Below, piece after piece: positions 1-9,172 of a DNA stretch of 64,000 nt; the stretch's first letter is position 1; the number at the start of each line of letters is the position of its first letter. The DNA comes from Pseudomonas putida. Its GTDB lineage: Bacteria; Pseudomonadota; Gammaproteobacteria; Pseudomonadales; Pseudomonadaceae. The stretch covers positions 1 through 64,000 of the forward strand of contig NZ_BSKJ01000007.1 of the NCBI RefSeq assembly GCF_030159595.1, read 5' to 3'. The translations under genes and the position numbers were made by a program. The notes beneath the pieces are model-generated. The model saw only the letters and a program-made list of their open reading frames with translations. It was not told the origin of the DNA and did not search any database.

Positions 1-70
1 ACGGTCTGTACTGCTGTGAACAGTCAGAATCGGGCATTTAGTCCCACCACCCCTTCAAGTCTAACCATAC

Positions 71-95
71 AAGCGGGCATGCCCGCTCCCACAGG
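71..95. repeat. REP element (single)
   Basis: A 16-base palindrome (AGCGGGCATGCCCGCT) is followed by CCCACAGG. This is the usual core and tail of P. putida REP sequences, and related copies lie at 39915-40007 and 45477-45570. It sits beyond the 3' end of the small gene at 168-353. Confidence 0.7.
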
Positions 96-167
96 TTTTG
101 CGCGGGTTTCAGCTATGGCGCAATCCTGTGGAGCCAGCCAGCCAGCGCTGTGCAGAAAGAGTACAGG

Positions 168-353
168 TCACTGCAAAGTCACGGGCTTCACGCTATCCGG
201 TAACTGCTGGATCGCCGCCTCGATCTTGGCGATCGGCTCAGCCAGCGTGTCTGCTTCCTTGTCCTTGCCCTCTCTTCTCAAGCGATCGCGCTCAAGGCGC
301 AGGTTAAGCAGATTCTTCTGCAGTTTCAGGGCTGAAGCATTGTACGGGTCCAT
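168..353 (-). CDS. small coiled-coil hypothetical protein
   Basis: A 61-residue charged protein rich in Leu, Arg, Lys and Glu. Roughly residues 8-50 should form one amphipathic helix or coiled coil, and no signal peptide or membrane segment is visible. No family is recognised. The ATG at 353 has only a weak purine-rich stretch upstream. The composition looks coding, but the call rests on that alone. The 440 bases upstream, to position 793, hold no other gene. Confidence 0.5.
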   Translation of the reverse strand: MDPYNASALKLQKNLLNLRLERDRLRREGKDKEADTLAEPIAKIEAAIQQLPDSVKPVTLQ

Positions 354-793
354 GCTTTTCTCATGCGGTGGGCTTCCGTGCCGTTGTAGGAAAACCGGAC
401 CGTATCAGCTCGAAATTGCTGGGGAAACTGATGTTTCATACAGGAAAATCCATCTACCTCAACTATTCCTACACGGCACGGTAAAACATCCTACAAGCCG
501 TATTTCAAGTCGTGTCATTCAAACGCCGTTCAACCCCGCGTGATAGCTGTCGAGGATAGGTTTTCGCCCCTGCAGGCCCTTTGCCCAGTCCTGCCCAGTC
601 CCTGCCGAGCGTTTCGAAATCTTATGTAGCAATTGCCGCATTGCCAGGGCAATTGTGAGCGTGGCTGTCTACGCGTAGACAGCTTCAGGGGTCTTCATCT
701 GATCTGGCTTTTTTTCACGAAGCTGAATCTGTAACCGTATCAGTCCACGCCCGACAATAGGCCCATTCCCGCATCACAACTGTAGAGGTTCCA
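354..793. other. gene-poor intergenic region
   Basis: No convincing coding frame is present. The stretch has a short direct repetition of CCCAGTCCTG-like sequence near 585-605, the perfect palindrome listed at 664-683, and a T-rich tract near 710. It probably carries the promoter of the tiny membrane peptide at 794. Confidence 0.5.
664..683. promoter_or_regulatory. perfect 20-bp palindrome, possible operator
   Basis: GCTGTCTACGCGTAGACAGC reads the same on both strands with no spacer. There is no T-run after it, so it is not an obvious terminator. It lies 110 bp upstream of the small ORF at 794. A binding site for a dimeric repressor is the simplest reading; the regulator is unknown. Confidence 0.4.
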
Positions 794-877
794 ATGGGCA
801 AGCTGGCGCTGTTCCTGGGTGGTTTTCTGCTGCTGACCATTCTGATTGGTATTCTTGGCACCATTCCGCCAAGCTGA
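794..877 (+). CDS. 27-residue hydrophobic membrane peptide
   Basis: ATG at 794 with TAGAGG about 5-8 bases upstream, stop TGA at 875-877. The peptide begins MGKLALFLGGFLLLT and ends TIPPS, so nearly all of it is one transmembrane segment (residues 4-24) with a Lys near the N-terminus. Its size and shape match small inner-membrane peptides that accompany transporters or respond to stress, but no family can be named and no partner gene is adjacent. Confidence 0.45.
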   Translation: MGKLALFLGGFLLLTILIGILGTIPPS

Positions 878-1100
878 CTTCAACTGCGGTTTTCCTGCGC
901 GGCCCGTCTACTTCAACTGACGGGCCCAACCTCTGAGCCATTGGTCAGTATTCTCCCTTGTTGCACGGCTGAATCAGTGCCATGTGCAAATAATTCTCAA
1001 GTGCAAAGGCTTCGTGTAGTCTCCTGCTACCGCTCATTCGGGCTGGTATTTTTGCCTTGGAGTCGATACATCAATGGAATACAAAGAAGGCACTTCAGCC

Positions 1101-1268
1101 ATGCTGGAGTGGCGTTGCTGTTTTCTTGCCGAGGGCATACTTGATGAGCAGGGCTATGACCAGGCATTGCGCAATGCCCAGGTGATGGAGCAAGCGGGGC
1201 TGATCAGTACGCGGGAGTGGATCGAGCTGGTCAAACTGGCAAACACAGCATTGCTGCGGGTGCGATAA
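1101..1268 (+). CDS. conserved-looking small hypothetical protein
   Basis: A 55-residue protein starting MLEWRCCFLAEG and ending LLRVR. ATG 1101 is preceded by GAAGG at about 10 bases. An in-frame ATG at 1074 would add nine residues but has a poorer ribosome site. It appears soluble and helical, with two adjacent Cys near the N-terminus. No function is recognised. A pair of DnaA-box-like nonamers lies just downstream (1292-1300 and 1317-1325). Confidence 0.5.
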   Translation: MLEWRCCFLAEGILDEQGYDQALRNAQVMEQAGLISTREWIELVKLANTALLRVR

Positions 1269-1398
1269 GTCATTCTTTGCGCTGGGAAATCTGTCCACAA
1301 AAAACGTGGGTAGGTCTGTGGATAAAGTGCTGTAAGCCAAGCCCACGGCGGGCTCTGTTAAATTGAGCAGAAATTGAACAGTCGTTTCAGTGGCTGTT

Positions 1399-2304
1399 TC
1401 AATGGCCCAGGCCGGCTCGGCGCAGGGCTGTCAGCACGTCACGTACACGCGCCGGCAGCTCGCCAGCAGGGTATAGCGCATGCATCTGAGGGTCCTGGCC
1501 GCTGCTGGAGGTCAGGCGGTACTGCGGGCACACCCGCACCAGGCGCCCGGTCTTGACCTGCGCTTCGCCAACCCAGGCGGCCAGGCGGGCGATACCGGCA
1601 CCGGCCAGGGTGCTGTGGTACACCGCATTGCCCGAATCCAGGCGCAGCCTGGGCCTAGGGCGCAGGCTAGTGATCTGGCCATCGCGGCAGAAATGCCAGG
1701 CCTTGAGGATGCGTGGTGCGGTATGCAGGATCAGCGTGTGCCCATCCAGGTCCTCCGGCTGTTGCGGTGTACCGGCCAGGCCCAGGTAGCCGGGGCTGGC
1801 ATACAGGTGGCGCTGGTAGGGCCAAAGCGGGTAGCCGATCAGTTCGCTTGATTGCGGGAAGGCACCGCGCACCACGAAATCGAATTTGCCCTGCAGCGGG
1901 TCAAGGGCTTCGTCGGTGTACTGGACGTCCAGGGTCACTTGCGGGTGATGGCGAGAAAACTCGGCAAGCACCTGCGGCAGCACATGCTCCCCCAGCAGCT
2001 GCGGCACCGCAAAGCGGATCCAGCCTTGGGCACTGCCGCTGAGCGCGGCCAGTTCGTCGGCTGCATCACGTTGCACATCCAGCAAGCGTTCAGCGTGCGG
2101 CAGCAGTCGCTCGCCGGCTTCGGTCAGCGTCACGGCGTTGGCGTTGCGATTGAGCAGTTTGCTCCCGGCATTGTCTTCCAGGGTTTGTACAGCCCGGGTA
2201 ACGGCGCTGGGTGAGCGCCCCAGTGCGCGGGCGGCGGCCACGAAGCTGCGCTTGTGCGCCACGCTGACGAATGCCTGGATTTCCCGCAGCATGTCCAATG
2301 CCAT
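1399..2304 (-). CDS. LysR-family transcriptional regulator
   Basis: A 301-residue LTTR. The N-terminal winged helix-turn-helix spans about residues 5-62 (FVAAARALGRSPSAVTRAVQTLE), followed by a linker helix and a LysR substrate-binding domain. ATG 2304 is chosen because AAGGAGCAGGCG precedes it at ideal spacing; an upstream in-frame ATG at 2340 has no such site. It is transcribed divergently from the TSUP permease at 2405, the usual arrangement for a LysR regulator and its target. The ligand is unknown. Confidence 0.85.
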   Translation of the reverse strand: MALDMLREIQAFVSVAHKRSFVAAARALGRSPSAVTRAVQTLEDNAGSKLLNRNANAVTLTEAGERLLPHAERLLDVQRDAADELAALSGSAQGWIRFAVPQLLGEHVLPQVLAEFSRHHPQVTLDVQYTDEALDPLQGKFDFVVRGAFPQSSELIGYPLWPYQRHLYASPGYLGLAGTPQQPEDLDGHTLILHTAPRILKAWHFCRDGQITSLRPRPRLRLDSGNAVYHSTLAGAGIARLAAWVGEAQVKTGRLVRVCPQYRLTSSSGQDPQMHALYPAGELPARVRDVLTALRRAGLGH

Positions 2305-2404
2305 CGCCTGCTCCTTGTTGCAGTTTTCGCAATATGGCATTTCAACACAAGCGCGGCACTTTGATTAGCCTTGCTGGCGTCTTCTCTGCCTCTGGGCCCG
2401 CATC

Positions 2405-3166
2405 ATGATGGATATCGCTGTACTTTCCGTGTTCGCTTTTGCCGCCGGGCTGATTGACGCCGCCGTGGGAGGCGGTGGGCTGATCCAGATCCCGGCCTTG
2501 TTCAATGTGCTGCCCACCGCACAGCCAGCGGCATTGCTCGGCAGCAACAAGCTGGCGTCGGTATGCGGCACGGCCTTCGCGGCGCGATCGTTTATCCGCA
2601 AGGTGACGCTGGACTGGGGGTTGATCGTACCGGCGGCGCTCAGCGCCTTTGTCATGTCGTTCGCCGGCGCCGCCACGGTGTCGCTGGTGCCGCCCAGCAT
2701 GATGCGCCCGGCGGTGCTGGTGCTGATCGTGCTGATGGCCATTTACACCTTCTGCAAGAAAGACTTCGGCACCCTGCACAAGCCCGCGCGAATCGGCCGC
2801 AAGGAGCAGTGCCTGGCGGTGCTGATCGGCGGTGCGATCGGCTTTTACGATGGCCTGTTCGGCCCCGGCACGGGTAGCTTCCTGATCTTCCTGTTCATCC
2901 GCTTCTTTGCCCTCGACTTCCTGCACGCCTCGGCGTCGGCCAAGGTGGTGAACATTGCCACCAACCTGGCGGCGCTGGTGTTCTTCGTGCCGACGGGCAA
3001 CGTGTTGTACGCCATCGCCCTGCCCATGGCGGTGTGCAACATCCTGGGTGCGTTGACCGGTACCTGGCTGGCAGTACGCAAGGGCGCCGGCTTTGTCCGC
3101 GCGCTGTTCCTGGTGCTGTTGTGCGTATTGATCGCCAAGCTGTCGTGGGACTTGCTGGCCGGTTGA
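2405..3166 (+). CDS. TSUP (TauE/SafE, DUF81) family membrane permease
   Basis: A 253-residue integral membrane protein with about seven to eight hydrophobic segments. It has the family's duplicated glycine-rich motifs, GLIDAAVGGGGLIQIPAL near residue 18 and GFYDGLFGPGTGSFL near residue 145. TSUP proteins export or import sulfonates, sulfite and other organic anions. An ATG directly follows the first one (2408), so the start is uncertain by one codon. The divergent LysR gene may regulate it. The stop abuts the convergent cyclase gene. Confidence 0.85.
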   Translation: MMDIAVLSVFAFAAGLIDAAVGGGGLIQIPALFNVLPTAQPAALLGSNKLASVCGTAFAARSFIRKVTLDWGLIVPAALSAFVMSFAGAATVSLVPPSMMRPAVLVLIVLMAIYTFCKKDFGTLHKPARIGRKEQCLAVLIGGAIGFYDGLFGPGTGSFLIFLFIRFFALDFLHASASAKVVNIATNLAALVFFVPTGNVLYAIALPMAVCNILGALTGTWLAVRKGAGFVRALFLVLLCVLIAKLSWDLLAG

Positions 3167-3167
3167 C

Positions 3168-4592
3168 TCAGATCACCTGGCGCTGCGCCTCGGCCTGCTC
3201 GACACGATTGCGGCCATGGGCCTTGGCCCGGTACAGCGCTTGGTCGGCGCTTGCCAGCAACGCGTCCAGGCTGGGGGCCGGGCGGTCGGCGTCGCAGCCG
3301 GCCAGGCCGATACTGACGGTAATCTGCAGGCGCTGGTCGGCCTGCACCACATGCAGGTCCTGTATGGCGCGGCGCAGGCGTTCGGCGGTGAACTTGGCCC
3401 GTTCTGGCGCAAGGCCCGGGAGAATGACGACGAACTCCTCGCCACCCAGGCGCGCGAGCAGTTCATCGTTGTGCAACTGGTCTTGCAGGGTGCTTGCGAA
3501 CTGGCGCAACACCTGGTCACCGACCGCGTGGCCGTGGGCATCGTTGATTGACTTGAAGTGGTCGATGTCCAGCATCATCAGGGTCAGCGGCAGTGCCTGG
3601 GCATGCTGCTGGCGGCTGTCCAGCAGTGCGTTGGCGCGGCGGGTAAAGGCACTGCGGGTGAGCACGCCGGTAAGGTGGTCGATGGTCGCCTGGTGCGCCA
3701 GGCGGGCCATCAGGCTGCGGTTGGCCTGGCTGACGCAGGCCACCACCAGCGGGCCAAGCACCAGCATGGCGATGCCCAGGCGCGCCGACATCAGCGTGGT
3801 CACCCCTGGCTCGCTTTGCGGCACGCTAAAGTGCATGAGGTTTTGCGCCACCGCCACAATCAAGGTACTGCCGGCGGTGAGTGTCAGCAGTGAAACCATG
3901 AACGGCGAATAGGTCCAGGCACACCACAGCAAGGCGGCAATCGGGAAGGCGATGGCCCCGGGGCCGCCAAAGGCAATGCTGAACGCGAGCGAGGCCAGCA
4001 GTACCAGCAGCGGTGCCAGGCGAATGGCCTGGGCACCACCGCGCACCAAGGCCCGCACCGAGGGCGCAGTGAGCAGTACCGGCAGCACCAGCACGCTGGT
4101 CGAGAACTGTTCGCTGAACCAGGCCAGCCAAGTGGCGCGCAACGATTGTTCGAACCAAGGCGTGGCCATCACCGCCGCCATGCTGGCTGCCACCATGGCG
4201 CCGGCGGCGCAGGCGGCGAATACGCTGAGTACGCCGTGCGGGGTTCGCATGCGTCGGTGCAGGCGCGGCAAGCGTGACAGCAATTGCCAGAGGGTAACCA
4301 CCACGCCCAGGTTGCACAGGTTGAACCACAGGGCCGGGGCCCAGGCACTGCCACACAGCAGGTCGGCACCGACCATGGCCAGCCAGACGAGGCCAAAGCC
4401 GGTAAGCGTGGCCTGGCGAGGGTAGCGCAGCAGTACACCGGCCAATACTGCATTCACCGGCCAGAACAGCGACAGCGACTCGATCGGGCGTGCCAGGATG
4501 CCGCCCAGGGTAAGGGCAAAAGTCAGGCAAAGCAGAACGACGTAAGGCAACAAGCGCGATTGGGCAGCAAAAACCATGGGCTCGACCGGCAA
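3168..4592 (-). CDS. MASE1-GGDEF diguanylate cyclase
   Basis: A 474-residue protein. An N-terminal membrane sensor of about eight helices (residues about 12-290, MASE1-like) is followed by a GGDEF domain with an intact active site GGEEF at residues 383-387, so it should make cyclic di-GMP from two GTP. The nine residues before GGEEF read HNDELLARL, so the inhibitory RxxD site is missing and product inhibition through that site is not expected. An alternative start is Met6. It is convergent with the permease gene, one base apart. Confidence 0.9.
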   Translation of the reverse strand: MPVEPMVFAAQSRLLPYVVLLCLTFALTLGGILARPIESLSLFWPVNAVLAGVLLRYPRQATLTGFGLVWLAMVGADLLCGSAWAPALWFNLCNLGVVVTLWQLLSRLPRLHRRMRTPHGVLSVFAACAAGAMVAASMAAVMATPWFEQSLRATWLAWFSEQFSTSVLVLPVLLTAPSVRALVRGGAQAIRLAPLLVLLASLAFSIAFGGPGAIAFPIAALLWCAWTYSPFMVSLLTLTAGSTLIVAVAQNLMHFSVPQSEPGVTTLMSARLGIAMLVLGPLVVACVSQANRSLMARLAHQATIDHLTGVLTRSAFTRRANALLDSRQQHAQALPLTLMMLDIDHFKSINDAHGHAVGDQVLRQFASTLQDQLHNDELLARLGGEEFVVILPGLAPERAKFTAERLRRAIQDLHVVQADQRLQITVSIGLAGCDADRPAPSLDALLASADQALYRAKAHGRNRVEQAEAQRQVI

Positions 4593-4729
4593 GCGGAAAC
4601 GAAATCCAGGACAACGCCTTGAAGCACCTGGGGCAATGATCCGCAGTGTGTTTCGTCAGGGTAGTTGATGTCAATCTGCCGCGATCGGTCGGGATAATGT
4701 CAAATTGCCTTCATTCGCGAGCTTTGTCC

Positions 4730-6559
4730 TCACAGCCCGAAGAACCACGGTACCATCAACACGGTCACCAGCATCACCAGCAAGGTGAATGGCACACCGA
4801 TTTTGACGAAGTCGGCAAAGCGATATTGCCCAGGGCCCAACACCAGCGTGTTGACTGGCGATGACACCGGCGTCATGAACGCCGCCGACGCGGCCAGTGC
4901 CACGGTCATGGCAAACGGGTAGGGCGACATCCCCAGCTGTGCTGCGGTACTGACGGCCACCGGTGCCATCAATACCGCAGTGGCCGTGTTGGAAATGAAC
5001 AGGCCAATCACCGCCGTGACGGCGAACAGGCAGGCGAGAATCGCAACCGGGCCGGCGCCCCCCAATACGTTGACCAGGCCGCCCACCGCCAGGTCGATGC
5101 CACCGGTTTTCTGCAGGGCCTGGGCGAATGGCAGCATGCCGACGATCAGCACCAGGCTTTGCCAGTGAATGGCCCGGTAGGCGCTGTTCATGTCGATGCA
5201 GCGGCCGGCACCCATCAGCAGGCACCCGATCAGCGCGGCGATGACATTGGGTACGGCGCCGCTGACCATCAACCCGACCATCACCGCCAGGCTCAGCAAC
5301 GCTTGCGGCGCGCGCGTGCGGGCGGGTGCGACCTGGTCGATCTCGGCGGGCAGGCTCAGTACCAGGAAGTCCTTGGGCTTGCTTTGCAACTGGCGCACCG
5401 CTTTCCACGGGCCGACCACCAGCAGGGTATCGCCCAGACGCAGCTTTTCTTCCACCAGTTGCTCTTCAATCGCCGCCTGCTCGCGGCGTAGGCCGACCAC
5501 GTTGAGGTCGAAGCGGGTACGGAAGGCCAGTTCGAGAATGCTCTTGCCAATCAGCTGTGAGCCCGGTGGCAGAGAGACTTCCGCCATGCCCAGCTCCTGG
5601 GACTGATCGATGAAATAGGCTGCCTTGAAATGCAGTGGCTCCAGTTGCATGGTCTGGCACAAGCTGCGCAGGTCGTCACGGTTGGCGAACAGGTCGAGCA
5701 GCAGCACGTCGCCCTGGTGCAGCACGGTGCTGGAGTCGGCGGCGATCACACGCGTGGTGAACTTGTGCTGGCGCTCGATGCCGATCACGTTGGCGCCGTG
5801 CCGGGTGCGCAGTTCCAGCTCTCCGAGGGTGTGGCCGATCAGTGGCGAGTGGGGGCGGATGCGCAGGCGCCGTTCGCGGCCGTTGAGTTTGTAGTCCAGC
5901 ACCAGGTCCAGCAGTGTCCGGCGGGTTTCCACACGGCCGTCCTTGCGCACTTCGCCGTTGAGCCAGTGGCGGGTCAGCAGCATGTAGCCGATGCCCAGCA
6001 CCAGCACCACCAGGCCGAACGGGGTAAAGCTGAAGAAGCTGAAGCCGGCTTCGCCATTGCGCACCAGCTCGCTGTGTACCACCACGTTGGGCGGTGTGGC
6101 CACCAGGCTGAGCATGCCGCTGATCAGGCCGGCGAAAGCCAGTGGCATCATCAGGCGGCTGGGTGAAAGCTTCAGGCGTGCGGCAATGCTGAGCACCACC
6201 GGGATGAAGATGGCCACCACACCGGTGGAGCTCATGATCGAGCCCAGCCCGGCCACCGACACCATCAGCAGCACCAGCAGGCGTGCCTCGCTGTTGCCGG
6301 CCCGTTCGCTCATCCACTCGCCGATACGGTAGGCAATGCCGGTGCGCACCAGGCCTTCGCCGATCACGAACAGGGCGGCGATCAGCACTACGTTGGGGTC
6401 GCTGAAGCCGGCCAAGGCCTGCTCCACCGTCAGGATGCCGAGCAGTGGCAGGGCGAGAATTACCAGCAGTGCGACCACGTCCATGCGTGGGCGGTTGATG
6501 ACGAACAGGATGATGACGATGGCCAGCAGGCCGAGGACCCAGAGCAGCTCTTGGTTCAT
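4730..6559 (-). CDS. SLC13/DASS-family anion permease with two TrkA-C domains
   Basis: A 609-residue transporter. Membrane helices make up the N-terminal third and the C-terminal third, with two soluble RCK/TrkA-C domains between (about residues 205-390). This is the usual bacterial SLC13-type layout for sulfate, dicarboxylate or similar anions. ATG 6559 (MNQELLWVLG) is preferred. An in-frame GTG at 6580 would add seven residues but lies inside the AAGGA ribosome-site region. The substrate cannot be told from sequence. Confidence 0.85.
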   Translation of the reverse strand: MNQELLWVLGLLAIVIILFVINRPRMDVVALLVILALPLLGILTVEQALAGFSDPNVVLIAALFVIGEGLVRTGIAYRIGEWMSERAGNSEARLLVLLMVSVAGLGSIMSSTGVVAIFIPVVLSIAARLKLSPSRLMMPLAFAGLISGMLSLVATPPNVVVHSELVRNGEAGFSFFSFTPFGLVVLVLGIGYMLLTRHWLNGEVRKDGRVETRRTLLDLVLDYKLNGRERRLRIRPHSPLIGHTLGELELRTRHGANVIGIERQHKFTTRVIAADSSTVLHQGDVLLLDLFANRDDLRSLCQTMQLEPLHFKAAYFIDQSQELGMAEVSLPPGSQLIGKSILELAFRTRFDLNVVGLRREQAAIEEQLVEEKLRLGDTLLVVGPWKAVRQLQSKPKDFLVLSLPAEIDQVAPARTRAPQALLSLAVMVGLMVSGAVPNVIAALIGCLLMGAGRCIDMNSAYRAIHWQSLVLIVGMLPFAQALQKTGGIDLAVGGLVNVLGGAGPVAILACLFAVTAVIGLFISNTATAVLMAPVAVSTAAQLGMSPYPFAMTVALAASAAFMTPVSSPVNTLVLGPGQYRFADFVKIGVPFTLLVMLVTVLMVPWFFGL

Positions 6560-6654
6560 GGGGAGGGGGCGTTCCTTCACACGGGGGCACGGTAGACAGT
6601 AGCAGCCAGTGTGCCAGCTTGTGATGAAGGGGGCGTTGATGTGCTGCAGGGTTT

Positions 6655-6686
6655 GCCAAACAAAAGGGGCCGCATTGCGGCCCCTT
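6655..6686 (-). terminator. rho-independent terminator of the glycine-zipper gene
   Basis: The stem AAGGGGCCGC/GCGGCCCCTT with an ATT loop (6664-6686) is followed on the minus strand by TTTTGTTT. It lies 12 bases past the stop of the gene at 6698-7087. Confidence 0.8.
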
Positions 6687-6697
6687 GGATCACCAGA

Positions 6698-7087
6698 TCA
6701 GTGACGGTGACGGCGGTGCTTCTTGCTGCCGTTGTTGTCGCCCAGGTGGTTGCCGATGGCACCACCGGCTGCGCCGCCCAGGCCGGCACCCACCGTGGAG
6801 CCGGTCTTGCCGCCCACCGCGCCGCCCAGCAGCGAGCCACCAGCCGAGCCCAGGCCACCGCCGATAGCGGCTTCAGTACGGTTGCCCTTGCGTGCACCTA
6901 CCGCACTGCCGGCTGCGCCGCCGAGGCCGGCGCCGATGGCCGCCCCGGTCTTGCCGCCCATCGATTGACCGACAACGTTACCCAGGGCACCACCCAGGCC
7001 ACCGCCAATGGCGGCAGTACCGTCACCGGCGAAAGCGCCCTGGCACAGCAGCAGGCCGAGAGCAAGGGAAGGCAGAGTCAGACGCAT
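6698..7087 (-). CDS. secreted glycine-zipper protein
   Basis: 129 residues. A signal peptide (about residues 1-20, ending AFA-G) is followed by four glycine-zipper blocks of the type GGGLGGALG and GAGLGGAAG, then a basic His/Arg/Lys tail. Proteins of this build insert in or associate with the outer membrane or periplasm. The near-exact internal repetition (GGKTGAAIGAGLGGAAG versus GGKTGSTVGAGLGGAAG) points to duplication. The function is otherwise unknown. Confidence 0.75.
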   Translation of the reverse strand: MRLTLPSLALGLLLCQGAFAGDGTAAIGGGLGGALGNVVGQSMGGKTGAAIGAGLGGAAGSAVGARKGNRTEAAIGGGLGSAGGSLLGGAVGGKTGSTVGAGLGGAAGGAIGNHLGDNNGSKKHRRHRH

Positions 7088-7160
7088 GATACGAACCTCA
7101 AAGGAATCATCAGGTTAAGGTGCCGCGCAACGGGCGGCAGGTCAGGGGTGTAAAGACGCT

Positions 7161-7352
7161 TCAGCGGTAGTAGCGGTCACCGCGGTATTGACGATCGTCA
7201 TCGTCGTCATCGTCGCGGTCATGACGATGGTGGTGGCGATGGCCACGGTCGCGGTCACGCCAGCCATCGTCGTCGTCATGGTAGCGGTGGCTGTGGCAGC
7301 CCGCGGTCAGCAGGACAACAGCAATCAGTGAAAGGCTTGCAAGGCGGGTCAT
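7161..7352 (-). CDS. His/Asp-rich small lipoprotein
   Basis: 63 residues starting MTRLASLSLIAVVLLTAGC. A signal peptide with lipobox LTAGC ends at Cys19. ATG 7352 has AAGGA about 10 bases upstream; a longer frame to 7436 lacks support. The 45-residue mature part contains 8 His and 15 Asp, including a run of seven Asp, and almost no hydrophobic residues. That composition suggests divalent-metal binding at the envelope, which is an inference only. Confidence 0.65.
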   Translation of the reverse strand: MTRLASLSLIAVVLLTAGCHSHRYHDDDDGWRDRDRGHRHHHRHDRDDDDDDDRQYRGDRYYR

Positions 7353-7573
7353 CACGATGTAGGTCCTTGATCCGCAATGGTTTACAGGGCATTTGTTGAG
7401 ACTGGAAATGATCCATTTGGTTTCCCTGACAAGCAAAAATTTGTCGCGCCAGTGATGAGCGGCGTGCTTATGAGCTGCTGTTCTGTCTCATTCGGTCATG
7501 GTCGAGCTGCTAATGCCCCTCTAGACTGTGGGGTAAGCCGCAGGCAAGACGGCAATTTGCCACACAGTGAATC

Positions 7574-8737
7574 ATGATGATCGCCCATACCCCCACGTTG
7601 TTCGCCGCCGTTGCCTTGGTTGCAACCATTCTGGCCTTCTGTCTGTTGCTGGTCGGGCGTAGTAGCCGCAGTGACAACCTGCTACTCACAGGGTGCGGGC
7701 TGCTGGTGCACGCCTTGGCCTATGTCTGCTACACCGTCTATGCCCAGGCCCCGCTGTGGCTCAGCTACGGCTTGGGCAACAGCCTGCTGTCGCTGGCCCT
7801 GGCGTTCTATACGGCCAGCCTGTTCCGGGTGCGTCAGCAAGTGGTGCCTTGGCGCATTATCTTCATTATTCCGGCGTGCATGCTGGTGGGGCTGATGCTG
7901 CTGCTCGATACGGTGGAGCCTCGTATGCTGCTGGCAACGCTGGTACTGATGCTGCAGTGCTCGATGATCCTCTACTGGGCGCGACGCTATGCCGAGCGGC
8001 CGGGCAAGGCCCATCTGTTGCTGCAGATCGGTGCATTGATCAGCCTGGTCGGCCTGGGCATGCGCGTGGTGGCGGTGGCCAATGGCACGGCGGTGGAAAT
8101 GCGTTATGACACCAGCAACCTCAAGCAGAGCATTTCCGTGGCGATTGGCACAGCCACGGTGATGATGTACTCGATAGGGCTGGTTCTGATGGCCAAGGAA
8201 CGCAGCGAATCCCGCTTGCAGCACCTGGCCCTGCACGATGTGCTGACCGGCACACTGAACCGCAGGGCGATCCTGGAGCGCTTTTCCGTAGAGTTGGACC
8301 ACGCTCGCCAGCAGCAGGGGAGCCTGGCTGTGGCGATGATCGACATCGACCATTTCAAACGCATCAACGACCTGTATGGGCACCTGGCCGGTGACGAGGT
8401 GCTGTGCCATTGCGTACGTCAGTTGCAACAGCGGCTGCGCCAGGGTGACTGCCTTGGCCGTTACGGCGGTGAGGAATTCCTGTTGTTGCTGCCGGGCGCT
8501 GACCGCAGCGGAGCGATGGCGGCGCTGCAAGGGCTGCGCGAGGCCATTGCGCGCAACCCGGCGTGTTTTGCCGGTGATCAGATCGAGCTGCGTTTCAGCG
8601 TTGGCTTGTGGTGTGGCGTACCGGGCCCCAGGGACAACACCGCCAGCCTGTTGGCTCAGGCTGACGCAGCGCTATACCAAGCCAAGGCCGCCGGGCGCAA
8701 TACGGTGCATATGGCGGCAATGGCCGAGGCGGGTTGA
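7574..8737 (+). CDS. membrane-anchored diguanylate cyclase
   Basis: 387 residues: six or seven transmembrane helices (about residues 8-205) and then a GGDEF domain. The active site GGEEF is at residues 298-302, and an RxxD inhibitory site (RQGD) sits at the expected spacing before it. It should synthesise c-di-GMP and be product-inhibited. The sensor resembles the uncharacterised seven-helix modules common in pseudomonad cyclases. Two ATGs are adjacent at the start (7574 and 7577). Confidence 0.9.
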   Translation: MMIAHTPTLFAAVALVATILAFCLLLVGRSSRSDNLLLTGCGLLVHALAYVCYTVYAQAPLWLSYGLGNSLLSLALAFYTASLFRVRQQVVPWRIIFIIPACMLVGLMLLLDTVEPRMLLATLVLMLQCSMILYWARRYAERPGKAHLLLQIGALISLVGLGMRVVAVANGTAVEMRYDTSNLKQSISVAIGTATVMMYSIGLVLMAKERSESRLQHLALHDVLTGTLNRRAILERFSVELDHARQQQGSLAVAMIDIDHFKRINDLYGHLAGDEVLCHCVRQLQQRLRQGDCLGRYGGEEFLLLLPGADRSGAMAALQGLREAIARNPACFAGDQIELRFSVGLWCGVPGPRDNTASLLAQADAALYQAKAAGRNTVHMAAMAEAG

Positions 8738-8810
8738 GTGCGCACAAGCATTCACGCGTGATACTGGCCAATGCTAGAGTCGCCTTCTTTTTTTACCCTG
8801 AGGATGGAAC

Positions 8811-9161
8811 ATGCGTGCGATTCTGCCGATGGCCGCAGCGCTGATGCTGGTCGGTTGTGCTTCTGCGACCATGGAGGCAGCCCGCGGCGGCAAGCCGACT
8901 GCGCAGCTCGATTCGCACAAGGCGTCAGCGTTGGTAGCCCAGTGCATCCAGTTCAGCTGGCAGGAAGAGAAGGTGTTCGGTGACGATGCCAGTGGCTACC
9001 TGGAGCCGCGCAAGCAGGGCGGGTTTACCGTGTACACCCGCGAGGCCGAGGCGTTTGTGGACGTTTACCCGCAGGCGGGTGGAGCGCGGGTCGACTATTA
9101 CGCGCAGAAGAATGACAGCGTGGCGCTGCAGCGCCGGGCGGCAGCGGCTACCTGTTTGTAA
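8811..9161 (+). CDS. small lipoprotein, function unknown
   Basis: 116 residues: signal peptide MRAILPMAAALMLVGC with lipobox LVGC, so the mature protein starts at Cys16. The rest is a compact domain with a conserved-looking WQEEKVFGDDASGYLEPRKQGGF stretch. No enzymatic motif is visible. The start is supported by AGGATGGAAC upstream. It stands alone between a cyclase and a methyltransferase gene. Confidence 0.7.
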   Translation: MRAILPMAAALMLVGCASATMEAARGGKPTAQLDSHKASALVAQCIQFSWQEEKVFGDDASGYLEPRKQGGFTVYTREAEAFVDVYPQAGGARVDYYAQKNDSVALQRRAAAATCL

Positions 9162-9172
9162 CAGCTTAGAGC

